From positions 124,001-188,000 of the forward strand of contig JAUCBJ010007043.1 in NCBI GenBank assembly GCA_032718475.1: a stretch of DNA of 64,000 nucleotides. The letters are read 5' to 3'. The notes under the pieces are model-generated. The model was not told the origin of the DNA. It was given only the letters and a program-made list of their open reading frames with translations, and did not search any database. Position numbers and translations under genes: made by a program. The stretch is from Nemertoderma westbladi (Eukaryota > Xenacoelomorpha > Nemertodermatida > Nemertodermatidae). Below, piece by piece: positions 46,601 through 57,346 of the stretch; within the stretch, counting starts at the first letter, position 1; the number at the start of each line of letters is the position of its first letter.

Positions 46601-47675
46601 AAAACTCTTGCTGACGCAATTTGATAAAGAGTTTTATCATTTACATTTGAAACTGTTAAAATTTTATATAAAACATGGATTAATTGTTACTAAACTACAT
46701 AAATTATATTCTTTTCAACAAGAATTTGTATTTAAAAATTACATAGATTTTAATATTAATCAAAGGCGCCTAGCAAAAAGTTACATTGAAACTGCTGTCG
46801 CGAAATTGCTCAACAATTCGCTGTTTGGCAAATCAATAGAAAAGATAAGAGATTAATGTAACTTTCGTATCGCAAATAGCAATGATAAATGCGATCAATT
46901 GGTAAATCGTATTAATCATGAACAATTTATAATATACAATAATACATTATCGGGACATTTATTAGTGAAAGACTCTGTAACTCTCGATAAGCCTATATTT
47001 ATTGGTAGCGCTGTGTTGGACTTGGCTAAATTGGATATGTATGAGCTGTTCTACAATAAATTGCTACCTATTGAGAAAGAATTAAACTGTCGTATTGAAA
47101 TTGCTGCATCAGACACAGACTCTTTAATAGGTTGTTACTATAATACATCGCAGAATAATTTTTTAAAAGCATTAATTAAAAATAATATTTTAGATACTTC
47201 CAATTACCCTAAGGATCACCCTCTCTACAGCGATAAAAATAAATCCCAACTCTATTACTGTAAAGACGAACTAGCCTCACGTGAAATTAAACAAGCAGTA
47301 TTTTTAAGACCAAAATTATATTCAATTTTGGAATGGAATAACAAAAATATTCGTAGAGCAAAAGGTATTACAAGAGCTGTTGTGGAAACGAATATTACAC
47401 ATGAAGAATATTTAAAAGCATATAACTCAAATGAAGAAATAAAAAAAAACATACACAGATTTCAATCTAAATTACATCGTATTTATACCTTAAAGCAAAA
47501 TAAATTTGCGCTCAGCAGCTTTGACGATAAACTTTATTGGGTTAATAAAAATCATTCGCTTCCTTGGGGGCACTATAAAACAAACCTCAAAAAACCTATA
47601 AAAATATCAAATATACCAATTTATGAAGAACCAAAAGACGATGGTATTGATGATGAATTATCAAATAGTAAATAA
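43613..47675 (+). pseudogene. polB: Protein-primed-type family B DNA polymerase
   Basis: About 1350 codons in two frames. The N-terminal 100 residues hold Cys/His pairs (CCSFCHMNVTRHNYLRHLRSH-like fingers). The frame shifts by one base in the A-rich run near 44292-44300, and a single in-frame TAA lies at 46854-46856. All polymerase motifs are kept: Exo I YFDIEC (~45040), Exo II NSSNYD (~45480), Exo III YLKLDVCLLAD (~45980), motif A FNSLYSG (~46285), motif B KLLNNSLFGKS (~46803), motif C SDTDSL (~47112) and the K-x-Y motif RPKLYS (~47310). A conserved NIQTADNDCF lies before the exonuclease. Polinton and adenovirus enzymes of this kind use a protein primer. Two small lesions only, so decay is recent or sequencing error contributes. 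It is the replicase of the element. Confidence 0.9.
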
Positions 47676-48204
47676 AAATATAAGTTGTAAGCAGATCATT
47701 TATGGACTTAATTTAAAAGAATTAAAAAATCAATTGACTGGTAAAATTGTACTCAAACCTAATCAGTTTATATATAAGGTATTTGGTGCAACCATATTAA
47801 TGTTTACAAATGGTCGAATAACAATTCTCGGTAGAAAATATAATTTTAATAAAGTGAAAAAGCATATATTCGAAAAAACAAACATTAATTTGATTTTTAA
47901 ATCAATCAATTTGTGTACTTATATTTTTAGTATAGATACCGTAATTTATAGGTTACTTATAAACAATATCGGGTTTTATGTTATATTTGATAATGTTAAA
48001 CTAGAAATTTCATACGAGCCTGAAATATTCAATAACTGTAAAGTCAGAATAAATAATAATGTTGTTGTTTGCTGCTTCTACACCGGTAAATGTACATTAA
48101 TGTGTTCCCCGTTTAAATTTCATATATATTATCCTATATTCAACAAACTGGTTAATAATTTATTATTGTTTGGTGCGAGGGTTTTTGTTGTAAAATATAA
48201 TTAG
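47623..48204 (+). CDS. TBP-like (TATA-binding-protein fold) protein, up to 193 aa
   Basis: The frame overlaps the polymerase 3' end by 53 bases; starts at 47623, 47641 or 47650 are all possible. The protein shows two copies of one pattern: FIYKVFGATILMFTNGRITILG, with a helix after it, in the first half, and YEPEIFNNCKVRI, VVVCCFYTGKCTLMC and YPIFNKLVNNL in the second half. The second copy matches the hallmark of eukaryotic TBP repeats: Y-E-P-E-(L/I)-F, a strand with a basic residue, F-x-(S/T)-G-K, then a helix. The internal duplication supports a TBP saddle. Large DNA viruses encode TBP-like factors, so a role in transcribing the late genes is reasonable. The call rests on motif reading only, and the DNA-contacting Phe pairs are not clearly placed. 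Confidence 0.55.
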   Translation: MKNQKTMVLMMNYQIVNKNISCKQIIYGLNLKELKNQLTGKIVLKPNQFIYKVFGATILMFTNGRITILGRKYNFNKVKKHIFEKTNINLIFKSINLCTYIFSIDTVIYRLLINNIGFYVIFDNVKLEISYEPEIFNNCKVRINNNVVVCCFYTGKCTLMCSPFKFHIYYPIFNKLVNNLLLFGARVFVVKYN

Positions 48205-48545
48205 TGTGAGTGAAATTTATTGTTGTTGTTGCTGTTTGGTGGTGGAGATTTTTACTGTAAAATATATATATATTAAATTGGTTGGAAAAAAATTATAAAT
48301 ATTTTTTTTAAATCAACAACTAGTTTGAGGGGAAATTAACTTCGGTGGAGCGATTGCTGCTTGTAACACTCAAGTAGGCATAGTATACTCAGGGGCTGTA
48401 GCTAGCTAGCTAACTTGGCATTGTTGCTCACGAGTGAGTTACAATAGCGAATCTGTTACTTATGAGTGTGCGTGAGTGCGGCGGGCAACGCTAAGCTCGG
48501 TGAGAAAAGATTAGGGTTATGTGCTGGTATTCATAGTCAAAGACG
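48205..48545. other. Spacer in the virus-like element
   Basis: It is T/A-rich, with a (GCTA)n-like run (GTAGCTAGCTAGCTAAC near 48399). No gene is seen. Confidence 0.5.
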
Positions 48546-48773
48546 ATGCCCTCCTATCTGTTACTAGTCTGTATACCGGTACATATCATTAAAACATCGG
48601 CTATGCATCTCCCTACATTCAGAATAGAACAACGAACAGAGCATATATCGCTAATCCGCATGGGAAAGGTTTATGTTGTGCATTTTGTTAACTATGAGAA
48701 TTTTGTAATGTACACATCTGCGACCCTCTACAAAAATATATATAAACTCAATTTTTCTGACAGTGAACTATAA
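48546..48773 (+). CDS. Small element ORF, 75 aa, unrecognised
   Basis: An ATG-initiated frame between the TBP-like gene and the 138-aa paralogue. The middle (SLIRMGKVYVVHFVNYENFV) vaguely resembles the N-terminus of the 354-aa protein (YTCTVVHSKYFIVES). It may be the eroded front half of a duplicated gene whose back half is the 138-aa ORF 110 bases downstream. Without alignment this is a guess. Confidence 0.3.
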   Translation: MPSYLLLVCIPVHIIKTSAMHLPTFRIEQRTEHISLIRMGKVYVVHFVNYENFVMYTSATLYKNIYKLNFSDSEL

Positions 48774-48881
48774 TTTTGTTAAACAAAAGAAGAAAAAAAT
48801 ATCAGTAGGCCTACCTATTCAATTTAAAGATATTCTTACCGGTACCTAGTTACGACGACGACAACTTACCTCAACTCGAAG

Positions 48882-49298
48882 ATGACATTCGCCTTTTTTA
48901 ATAACCGAGAGTTGAAAAGTTGTATCAAAATCGAATTGCAATCAAGCGACGAAACATATCTCTCAGCATCCAATATTGCTGAGATGGAGTTGCGATATAT
49001 AAACCAAAAATTTGAGATTGGGTTTACTTTGGTAGAATATGGAGTAGGTCAAGTAGATGGTCTACCTTTATCACCTACAAAGGTTGAAATTTCAAAAGAT
49101 TTCACACTTCATATAAAGATACAACCGCGAATATCGGGAAGCTCACCCTCTAGTGAAAATTTGGAGAATGATGTTGATAATACGCTTCGCTTCGATATAC
49201 CAACACAAAGACCGGTAGAAGTTAGGCCTATAAACAACCATTTACAGGTACCGGTAATGGAGGAAACTCCACTGAGGGACCCACATATAGGACTATAA
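48882..49298 (+). CDS. Paralogue of the C-terminal part of the 354-aa protein, 138 aa
   Basis: An intact frame with ATG at 48882. Residues 30-75 (MELRYINQKFEIGF, then QVDGLPLSPTKVEIS) align with residues ~245-290 of the 354-aa protein at the other end of the rightward module. The rest is Ser/Pro/Glu-rich and probably disordered. It is the last rightward gene before the TTG tract. It may be a real shortened paralogue or the remnant of a larger copy. Confidence 0.5.
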   Translation: MTFAFFNNRELKSCIKIELQSSDETYLSASNIAEMELRYINQKFEIGFTLVEYGVGQVDGLPLSPTKVEISKDFTLHIKIQPRISGSSPSSENLENDVDNTLRFDIPTQRPVEVRPINNHLQVPVMEETPLRDPHIGL

Positions 49299-49324
49299 AA
49301 AGTATAATACAGTAATAAATTTAG

Positions 49325-50388
<1,064 letters not shown>

Positions 50389-51404
50389 CTTATAAAACTT
50401 AGTAGACCGAATCTATTTTATATATAATTTAAAAAAAAGCGAATACATAAATAAATTAACTATGTTTTATATAGTCCCCCGTCAACATAGAGTGAATGTT
50501 AGTAACAGAGAATGGGGTGGATTTTATATAGGCTTAGTTAGGTATACCGCGAGCCACACCTATTGTATCCGAGTGGAGCCATTATATGACTGGTTGAATG
50601 ATGGCGCCCCTAACCAAGAGTTCTAAAGGTTAACTGTAAAGAAGCATACAACATAGAGTGAATGTAGAAAGTTAGTAACAGAGAGTGCGAGGGGATTTTA
50701 TAGGACCTATAGCGCTACCGGTACCTAACCACACCTATTGTATCAATGAGCTAGTCAACTTTCAGTTGAGGAGTAGTTATTAGGCCTATATGCCTAACCG
50801 AATGAAAGTGTACCTTACCTATCCGCGAGTACTAAAGGTTAACCGTAAACCATATTGGGTCAACATTCGAAAAAGGGCCCCGCATAAAGTTAACTATAGC
50901 TGTATAGGCTTACCTATGCGACAGTAGTAGCCCGCAGTAATGTAGATTAGACCAATTAAAGTTGTAAACAGAAAATTGGAAGCATTCAAGTGTAATAGTG
51001 TAATCCTTAAATCAAAGAAACCGGTATGCCCTTGCTCTATCCTCAAGTACCGGTATACAGTTGGAAGAGGGCTACAGGGCCGTCGGTACCAGTAGGCATA
51101 TTGTTAGGAGGGCCTCTCCAATGCAGCATTCACGAACCCTCCATGTTGAGTTAATTTAGTAAGTAAGGCTAAAGCCTTGTGGTTGCTGTCAGTCTAGAAG
51201 GGCGCCATTCTGCCATTCTATATGTCTGTATGTGTAAAGTCAGCTAGCTACTGGTAGTTAAACTCTGATACAACAGAGGGCTACCGGTAGGTGTGGTGTG
51301 TTTGTGAGTGTAAACAGCGATATAAAAAAAAGATTTTAATGTTTTTATTATTTTTTATTGACATTAAAACAAATATATTATCCCATCACATTACAAGCTT
51401 AGAG
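50389..51404. other. Central spacer of the virus-like element with a tandem duplication
   Basis: Two units begin CAACATAGAGTGAATG at 50483 and 50649. They share GTTAGTAACAGAGA, CCACACCTATTGTATC and CTAAAGGTTAAC(T/C)GTAAA. The rest is ACCGGTA-rich non-coding sequence. Confidence 0.6.
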
Positions 51405-51405
51405 T

Positions 51406-51475
51406 AAACCTACTGTAAGAGTACATCTTCCACCGCAGTTAAACCTACTGTATGAGTACATCTTCCACCGCAGTT
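51406..51475. repeat. 35-bp tandem duplication at the end of the 200-aa gene
   Basis: Units at 51406-51440 and 51441-51475 differ at one base. The inner unit encodes the last codons (TAVEDVLIQ and stop). The outer unit is a spare copy of the gene end. Confidence 0.85.
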
Positions 51476-52047
51476 ATTTCTTTCTGTTTATCATCATCAT
51501 TCGCAGTTAAACGCTTTCTCATGAAAAAGTGTAGCATCTCATACCCCCCAACGCGTTTTGCTGAGCAGTATCGCAGACAGTTATCCCTTATGTTTAAGTG
51601 GAACGCACATTTATTTTCTACTATAGTAAATTGATCGTGGAAGCGATAGGGGGTTAAATAATCATGATATTGCTTATATATTCCCAATTTCTCCACCGAA
51701 TTTGGTGCGAGAACATCGAGTTGGGTGTTTAATATTGCTTGCTTCAGCAACCCAAATACAAATATATTTTTTTTATATTTTAAATGTCTCTTCATATATT
51801 TTTTAAAGTCATCTTGCGAAATGTCACCGTAGTCCCAGGGCAAATGAGAAGTCATATCTCGTAAATTGTTTACGTGAGCTACATCTAAAGCTGATAATTT
51901 AATATTAGGTGGGCCTTTAATTAAAAACGTCTTTACATTAGTTTTGGTGTAATTAGAATCGAATATAGCAAATTCTTTAAATACTACCGGATACTCTTTA
52001 TTGTCTATCTTATAATATTGAAAATCAACAAAAATAATATTATCCAT
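51445..52047 (-). CDS. Conserved element protein, 200 aa (exonuclease-like?)
   Basis: An intact frame with a clear ATG 31 bases after the stop of the protease gene. The start (NIIFVDFQYY, then PVVFKEFAIFD) resembles a widespread invertebrate element protein whose N-terminus looks like the first strand of a DEDD-type nuclease. The middle has LPWDYGDIS and a basic KYMKRHLKYKK. The C-terminus holds HLNIRDNCLRYCSAKRVGGYE. The family recall is from memory and unverified. It is the last gene of the leftward cassette. Role unknown; a nuclease or particle-associated protein is possible. Confidence 0.55.
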   Translation of the reverse strand: MDNIIFVDFQYYKIDNKEYPVVFKEFAIFDSNYTKTNVKTFLIKGPPNIKLSALDVAHVNNLRDMTSHLPWDYGDISQDDFKKYMKRHLKYKKNIFVFGLLKQAILNTQLDVLAPNSVEKLGIYKQYHDYLTPYRFHDQFTIVENKCAFHLNIRDNCLRYCSAKRVGGYEMLHFFMRKRLTANDDDKQKEITAVEDVLIQ

Positions 52048-52078
52048 TTTATCTGATAAACAAAAGCTAAATGATTAA

Positions 52079-52531
52079 TTACAACGCTTGTTGGTTTATT
52101 TTATAATAATTAACAAGCCATTTATATAATATTATTTCATTTATTTCCACATTATTTGTAAACGCACTCATTGGATAGTTTGTGTGAATTCGATTTACCA
52201 AGTAATAAAGACAGTATAGGACGCATGTGGTCCTCCTTGGGTCTTGAAATTGTTTGCGAGTAGTACGCCATCTTGCGGAATTTTTCTCAAGCCATTTTTC
52301 GATGCATCTGTTTGGATATTTTGATCCGAATGAATCAAATAATTCAGCCTCATTATCTCGTATATATATTGCGATCCAATGAATCCCGGGCAGATGCTCT
52401 TTATCGGTATTTACTATTAACCCATAATCTCTCCGCTTATTATTATCTAATTTAGGTAATTTATTAGCTGGAAACGCTCCCAAATAGTGACCACCCACTG
52501 GAAACATATCAAGGTCCTCTGTAGATAACAT
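52079..52531 (-). CDS. Adenain-like cysteine protease, 150 aa
   Basis: An intact frame; the ATG lies two bases after the stop of the preceding gene. The triad pattern of the adenovirus/Ulp1 protease clan is visible: His51 in GIHWIAIYI, Asp66 in AELFDSFG, Gln96 as oxyanion residue, and Cys103 in RRTTCVLYCLYYL. Family members usually have C-G-x-Y-C, and here Val replaces Gly. The length is somewhat below the ~200 residues of adenovirus proteases but fits element versions. It should mature capsid and core proteins. It sits between the putative capsid gene and the 200-aa gene, as expected for a morphogenesis cassette. Confidence in the fold is high, activity unproven. Confidence 0.8.
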   Translation of the reverse strand: MLSTEDLDMFPVGGHYLGAFPANKLPKLDNNKRRDYGLIVNTDKEHLPGIHWIAIYIRDNEAELFDSFGSKYPNRCIEKWLEKNSARWRTTRKQFQDPRRTTCVLYCLYYLVNRIHTNYPMSAFTNNVEINEIILYKWLVNYYKINQQAL

Positions 52532-52533
52532 AC

Positions 52534-53793
52534 TTAATCGATATGTATTTCTTTCCTGCTATTTAAACTTAATGATTGATCATAAATATTAAAAACGATT
52601 ACATTTATGGTTTCAACCAACGGTTCGGCAAATCTTAATTTTAATTGGCCGTTAGTATATATCGACGGTTGCGGATCTCTAACATAGCCGTCGGCGGTTA
52701 AGTCCCAGGATAGGAGGGGGCAATTACCTAAGTAGGTTTCATGGTCTATATTATTACCTCCATAACCGTTAATATATGTATTAATGTTCTTCATTAATTG
52801 AGTATACTCAAAAATATATGTTCCATCTGTAAAATTAGGATCGTATATTACACCACCTACTGGAAGACTGTCTACAATCAGTTCCGCGCGTCTAAGGTTA
52901 AAATGTTCAAATTTCAAGGGATTGCTAATTAATTCTCCCGAATAAGCGTTATTTGTTATGAAGCCGATAATAACTAATTTGGGTTTTTTACCATCAAATA
53001 TGTTTGTTTGGGTGTAATTTGTGGTTTGAGCGGGAATAGTAAATGTTGTAACCTCCTTTTTTTGGAATTGATATTCAATATCGTAACTCTCTAAACCTTT
53101 TAGGTGACTGCTTTCTATTACCGGATTAACCTCCATTCTAGGGATTAGGATCTTTATTTCATCTAATTCTAGCCGAAGATTTGTCACCGCGTTTGCGTTT
53201 GGAGTGATTTTAAAAATAAACGAATTTGATACTTTTCTAAAATGCAATCTTAAATCATACCCGGGTTGTATTATTTTGCTTTCAGTATCAAAATCAATCG
53301 TCAATCCACTTACAAATTGCATTTGTTTACTAAAGGCATCGCCAATAGGATGCGCACCGGGATCAATTTCATTTCCGTGTTCAGATAAAGGCTGATGAAA
53401 GCCACCCGCACCCAGTAGCCCATTTTTATCCTCGTAAGTTGTAAATAATAAATTGGATAAGTACGACTTGTAGAAATAATGGTTATTGCTATTTTCAACC
53501 TGCTTCTCATTAAGGTCTATTTTAATATCACTCCACATAGTTTCAGCGGGGTAATTCAGCATATATATATGGGAGTTTTCAAGTCGTCTATCCCACCGTA
53601 CAGTACATTTTGTAATTAATAACGCATCTTGCAGTTTCGTATAGAATTCATTGGATCTCGGTACAAGGAACGTGACTTCCCTAGACTCACTTCTGAGATT
53701 AGATACGGGGTAAATTGTTTCATAATGCTTTGCTTTAAATTCAGTCTGTATTGGCTGTGTAGAAAATAAATCTAATTCCTTAATAATTGACAT
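52534..53793 (-). CDS. F54H12.2-like protein, putative major capsid protein, 419 aa
   Basis: An intact frame, the largest of the cassette. The start (MSIIKELDLFSTQPIQTEF), a beta-rich body without membrane segments, and segments such as LDEIKILIPRME and YDQSLSLNSRKE match a protein type spread through invertebrate genomes under the nematode name F54H12.2. Its order, next to a basic core-like protein and an adenain-like protease, is that of a capsid gene. A jelly-roll major capsid protein is therefore the best guess, but 419 residues is short beside Polinton capsid proteins, and a minor capsid role remains possible. Start and stop are separated by two bases from both neighbours. Confidence 0.6.
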   Translation of the reverse strand: MSIIKELDLFSTQPIQTEFKAKHYETIYPVSNLRSESREVTFLVPRSNEFYTKLQDALLITKCTVRWDRRLENSHIYMLNYPAETMWSDIKIDLNEKQVENSNNHYFYKSYLSNLLFTTYEDKNGLLGAGGFHQPLSEHGNEIDPGAHPIGDAFSKQMQFVSGLTIDFDTESKIIQPGYDLRLHFRKVSNSFIFKITPNANAVTNLRLELDEIKILIPRMEVNPVIESSHLKGLESYDIEYQFQKKEVTTFTIPAQTTNYTQTNIFDGKKPKLVIIGFITNNAYSGELISNPLKFEHFNLRRAELIVDSLPVGGVIYDPNFTDGTYIFEYTQLMKNINTYINGYGGNNIDHETYLGNCPLLSWDLTADGYVRDPQPSIYTNGQLKLRFAEPLVETINVIVFNIYDQSLSLNSRKEIHID

Positions 53794-53795
53794 TA

Positions 53796-54356
53796 TTAAA
53801 AAATACTTTTTTCGCAGTGTTTCAGTTTGCCTTTTATTTTTCTCTTTTTACTACGTTGATGATGTATGTTCATAGACATTGGTCTAGCGGGTCGCTTTAA
53901 ATCTCTATAAACTTTTTCTACAACTGACCTTGTTGACGGTTTCATTTTATTTAATGCTTTATTAATAACCGTATTAGCCTGCTGATGTAAGACCCGCTTA
54001 CCTTTTGGTATTACGTGTTGTCTCATAAATTTTGTGGTAAATGGTAAAGCTTTTTGTAAAACTTTTTTAGCTAATGGCTTACCAAATTTTTTCAATGTCG
54101 ATAAAGCTTCTGTAAATATACCTTCTCCGTGTTGATTTGCCCACATACCTCTACGATAACGCTGAAAACGACGTTGTTTTAAGTTTGGACCAAATGCACC
54201 AATTTGTTGACCGTAAGGGTCAATATATGAACCACCACGAAAAACAGGAACTTGCGTCGAGCCTCTCGTACTTCTACCACCTTTAAAAACAGCAAGATTA
54301 GAGTCTGCACCACCATATTGAGGTTTACTGTATCTTTGAAATAAATCAGAATCCAT
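53796..54356 (-). CDS. Basic core/minor-capsid-like protein, 186 aa
   Basis: An intact frame starting one base after the upstream stop. The N-terminal ~90 residues are Gly/Arg-rich (FKGGRSTRG, VFRGG, RRFQRYRRGMW). The middle has EGIFTEALSTLKKFGKPLAKK, the amphipathic-helix style of adenovirus protein X/VI-type and Polinton minor capsid proteins. The C-terminus is strongly basic (HHQRSKKRKIKGKLKH). Charge and position suggest genome condensation or membrane disruption at entry, as for adenovirus core and cement proteins. The sequence itself is too simple for a firm family. Confidence 0.5.
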   Translation of the reverse strand: MDSDLFQRYSKPQYGGADSNLAVFKGGRSTRGSTQVPVFRGGSYIDPYGQQIGAFGPNLKQRRFQRYRRGMWANQHGEGIFTEALSTLKKFGKPLAKKVLQKALPFTTKFMRQHVIPKGKRVLHQQANTVINKALNKMKPSTRSVVEKVYRDLKRPARPMSMNIHHQRSKKRKIKGKLKHCEKSIF

Positions 54357-54357
54357 T

Positions 54358-54747
54358 TTAATTTATTCGTTTAAAGTGTAATGTAATAGATGTTGTCCCG
54401 TATTCAAAATTCAAATCTTTTCCTTCTTTGTCTGTTATTTCAATATGAATGTATGTTATCTTATATGATTTTTTTACAGGGATATAATGAATTGTATCCT
54501 CGACAAATTCTTTATTTATTACGCTACCATATTTCACGTCATCAGGTATCGTAACACGACGAAGTAAAGCTAAACCAAAGTCATTAATATATTGATTTTC
54601 AATTATATTAGTAGTCACGTACATGTTCGATTTAGGTTCTGGAATAGAATTGGGTGGTTGAGGGCATAAAAATACCATCTGGTAAGCTTTTTCTCCATTT
54701 CCGATAACCTTTATTAAATAACCCTTTATGTTATTTTTCGTCTTCAA
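54358..54747 (-). CDS. Small beta-rich capsid-cassette protein, 129 aa
   Basis: This is the first gene of the leftward cassette, with an intact frame. The second half shows HYIPVKKSYKITYIHIEI, then D-x-E-G-x-D-L-x-F-E-Y-G and ITLHFKR. This strand pattern is one I associate with proteins found beside F54H12.2-like genes in other invertebrates. The size would fit a single jelly-roll vertex (penton-like) protein, but this is inference from size and position. The upstream 50-90 bases are A/T-rich with TTATTTATAG on the minus strand near 54826, a possible TATA element, close to the LINE edge. Confidence 0.5.
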   Translation of the reverse strand: MKTKNNIKGYLIKVIGNGEKAYQMVFLCPQPPNSIPEPKSNMYVTTNIIENQYINDFGLALLRRVTIPDDVKYGSVINKEFVEDTIHYIPVKKSYKITYIHIEITDKEGKDLNFEYGTTSITLHFKRIN

Positions 54748-54839
54748 AATAATTTAAAAATTTGGATTTAAATTCGCACCGAGATTATTTTCAGTAATTC
54801 CAAAATAATAGGCTAATTGTTGACCTATAAATAACTCTA

Positions 54840-57340
54840 CGTAGTTAGAGACAGGATAGAACACAAAAGGCAATGGATAGAATACCGTGATTTTACTAAT
54901 TTTAGAGAAAGTGAGTTCTTAGCAGAGATTCATAGAATAACATGGGAAAAAATATACTGGGAAACAAATATTAATGTACAGTATGAAATTCTTGAAAATA
55001 CCATAGAAAAAATACTCGATAAATATGCACCATACAGACGAAAGCTTGATACTGGCCGTCCACGGGAAGCAAATAACAATAAACCTGATTGGTCCACAGA
55101 TGAACTAGAGAAACTAAATGCAGATAAGTATTCACATTTTTTAAAATGGAGAAAAACGAAATTAGACGCAGATTATAAAATATATAAAGCCATACGAAAT
55201 AAATACAACAATCTAAGTAGCAAATTAAAAAATTCGTGTATAAAGCAAAAATTTCAGGAAGCAACGGACAGCAAGAAAAGATGGAAATTAATAAATCAAA
55301 TATTACATAAAAAGGGAAAACTAAATGTTATCTGTAGTTTAAAACACTTAGGAAAGGTAATAACTGACAGCAAGAGAATGGCGGACATATTTAATGATGT
55401 TTACATTAATATTGGGAATTTTTATGATGGGGTATCGATATCGCAACAAATAGCACATTTAAATGTACCTAATAGCAATAATAATAATAAACCACAATTT
55501 TCATTTAGATGTACAAATGACAATGAAATATTATTAATACTTAGTAAGTTAAAAGAAAACAAGTCTAGTGGGCCTTCTAGAATTCCGGTTCGAATAATTA
55601 AGAAAATATCTGCAGACATATTAGCACCACTAACATATATTATTAACCAAAGTTTTACCAGATCTGAATTCCCAAATAAGCTTAAATTAGTTGATATAAC
55701 ACCAGTTTTTAAGAAAGGGGACAGTTCGGATCCTGAAAATCATCACCCTTAACTAAAGTATTTGAACGGGCAATATTTAATCAAATAGTTAGGTACATAG
55801 ACCACAACAATATGCTTTACTGTAAACAGTTTGGCTTTCGGAAGGGGTACTCTACAGTAGATGCCATAACTTACTTGACTGAATACTGGAGAGAAAAGTT
55901 AAATAAGGGGGCATACGTAGCTGTTGCATTCTTGGATCTCAGCAAGGCCTTCAATTCCATAAACAGGGAAATATTATTACACAGACTGACCGACATGGGA
56001 TTCCACAAAACGGCAATATCATTAATCAGAAGCTATCTCAATCAACGACAACAAAGGGTAAAATTACAAAACACAAAGTCCAACTGGAAAACAGAACTAA
56101 GAGGGGTTCCACAGGGTACAATTTTAGGTCCTTTATTATTTACTCTCTATACAAACGACATTCCAAAAAAAATAAGCAGCACCACAGATTTGATACAATA
56201 TGCGGACGATACAGTTATATTTACAACAGACAAAAATCCAAAAAAAGCATCACAAAAATTGGAACAGGAAGTTATAAAACTAAATGATACATTCAGACTT
56301 CACCACCTTAAACTCAATCCATCAAAAACGGAATTCTTACTTTTATCCCCTAAAGAACGAAACACACCTGAACAAATAGAACTAAATGTTGGAACTGCAA
56401 TACCGATAAACCAATCAAAATCAGTAAAGTACTTAGGAGTAGAAATAGATAACAAATTACAATGGAAGAATTATATAGATAATATATTACAAAAGATGAC
56501 CTTGAGCATTTCTAGTTTACGCAGTATTAAGGGGCAATTAACTAATAGAACCAAATTAAATATATACAAAGCTCTAACATTACCATATCATAACTACTGT
56601 AGTCAATTACTGGTATCATTGCATGGAAAACATGGTTACAAAGACATACTGTATAAATTTGAAAAGGTACAAAATTATGCACTTCGCTTAATATTTGGAA
56701 AAAAAATAAGGGACACGACAGGTACAGAACTTCGACAAAAAGCTAAGGTCCCATTATTATCTGCCCAACGAGAATATTTCGCTTTAATTTATTTTTACAA
56801 ATACATACATAACATATCTAAGCCCTACCAAAATTTAAATTTACCCTTTCGTTCAAACAAAAATCAGAAAATTAACCAACGCACTAACAATATAGTCATA
56901 CCTAAAACGAAAAACAAACACGGCCATGACAGCCTCATAGTATCTCTCATAAAATTATGGAATAAGCTACCGTTAAATGTATCGGGTGCTGCTTCATTAT
57001 TAATATTCAAGGCGAAATTATGGAAAATATACCAAACTAAATATGCAAGGGAAGAGGTAACTTAACGGATAGATGCTAATATAAATATAAATTTACATAT
57101 GTTTTATTCAGTTATTATAATTTGTTTGTGCTATAATTGGTTAGCTTGGATTTAAGTATATTACTTTATAGTAGCTTACATACTGTACGTACAGGTGCTG
57201 CGAAGCAACACCTTGGCCCTACGACGCTTATTCATTTTGATTATCAGTCTACTCTTAATGTAGACTGCCTCATGTGTTATTTATCATAACTATGAGTTTT
57301 AATGAATAAAAGAGATAAACTTAAATTAAACTTTTTTTCA
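54840..57340 (+). mobile_element. 5'-truncated LINE at the right edge of the virus-like element
   Basis: The LINE coding frame starts abruptly near 54849 without an endonuclease. A 3' UTR (57066-57340) has AATAAA near 57306 and ends in a T run before BEL-1 coding sequence resumes at about 57347. The left edge lies 90-100 bases beyond the first late gene. I could not define a target duplication. Confidence 0.65.
54849..57065 (+). pseudogene. LINE reverse transcriptase (apurinic-endonuclease-type clade, Jockey/CR1 group likely)
   Basis: Frame 1 runs from about 54849 to 55750. A small deletion at the RP-I-S-L-L-P motif (DPENHHP followed by LTKVFER) shifts to the frame that ends at 57065. RT motifs are FRKGYSTVDA, FLDLSKAFNSI, GVPQGTILGPLLF, the catalytic QYADDTV, LNPSKTE and KYLGVEID. 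The C-terminal part has the usual Lys-rich domain ending in LWNKLPLNV and LLIFKAKLW. No endonuclease domain remains, so this is a dead-on-arrival copy. Clade assignment is by general look only. Confidence 0.8.
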
Positions 57341-57346
57341 ACTATT

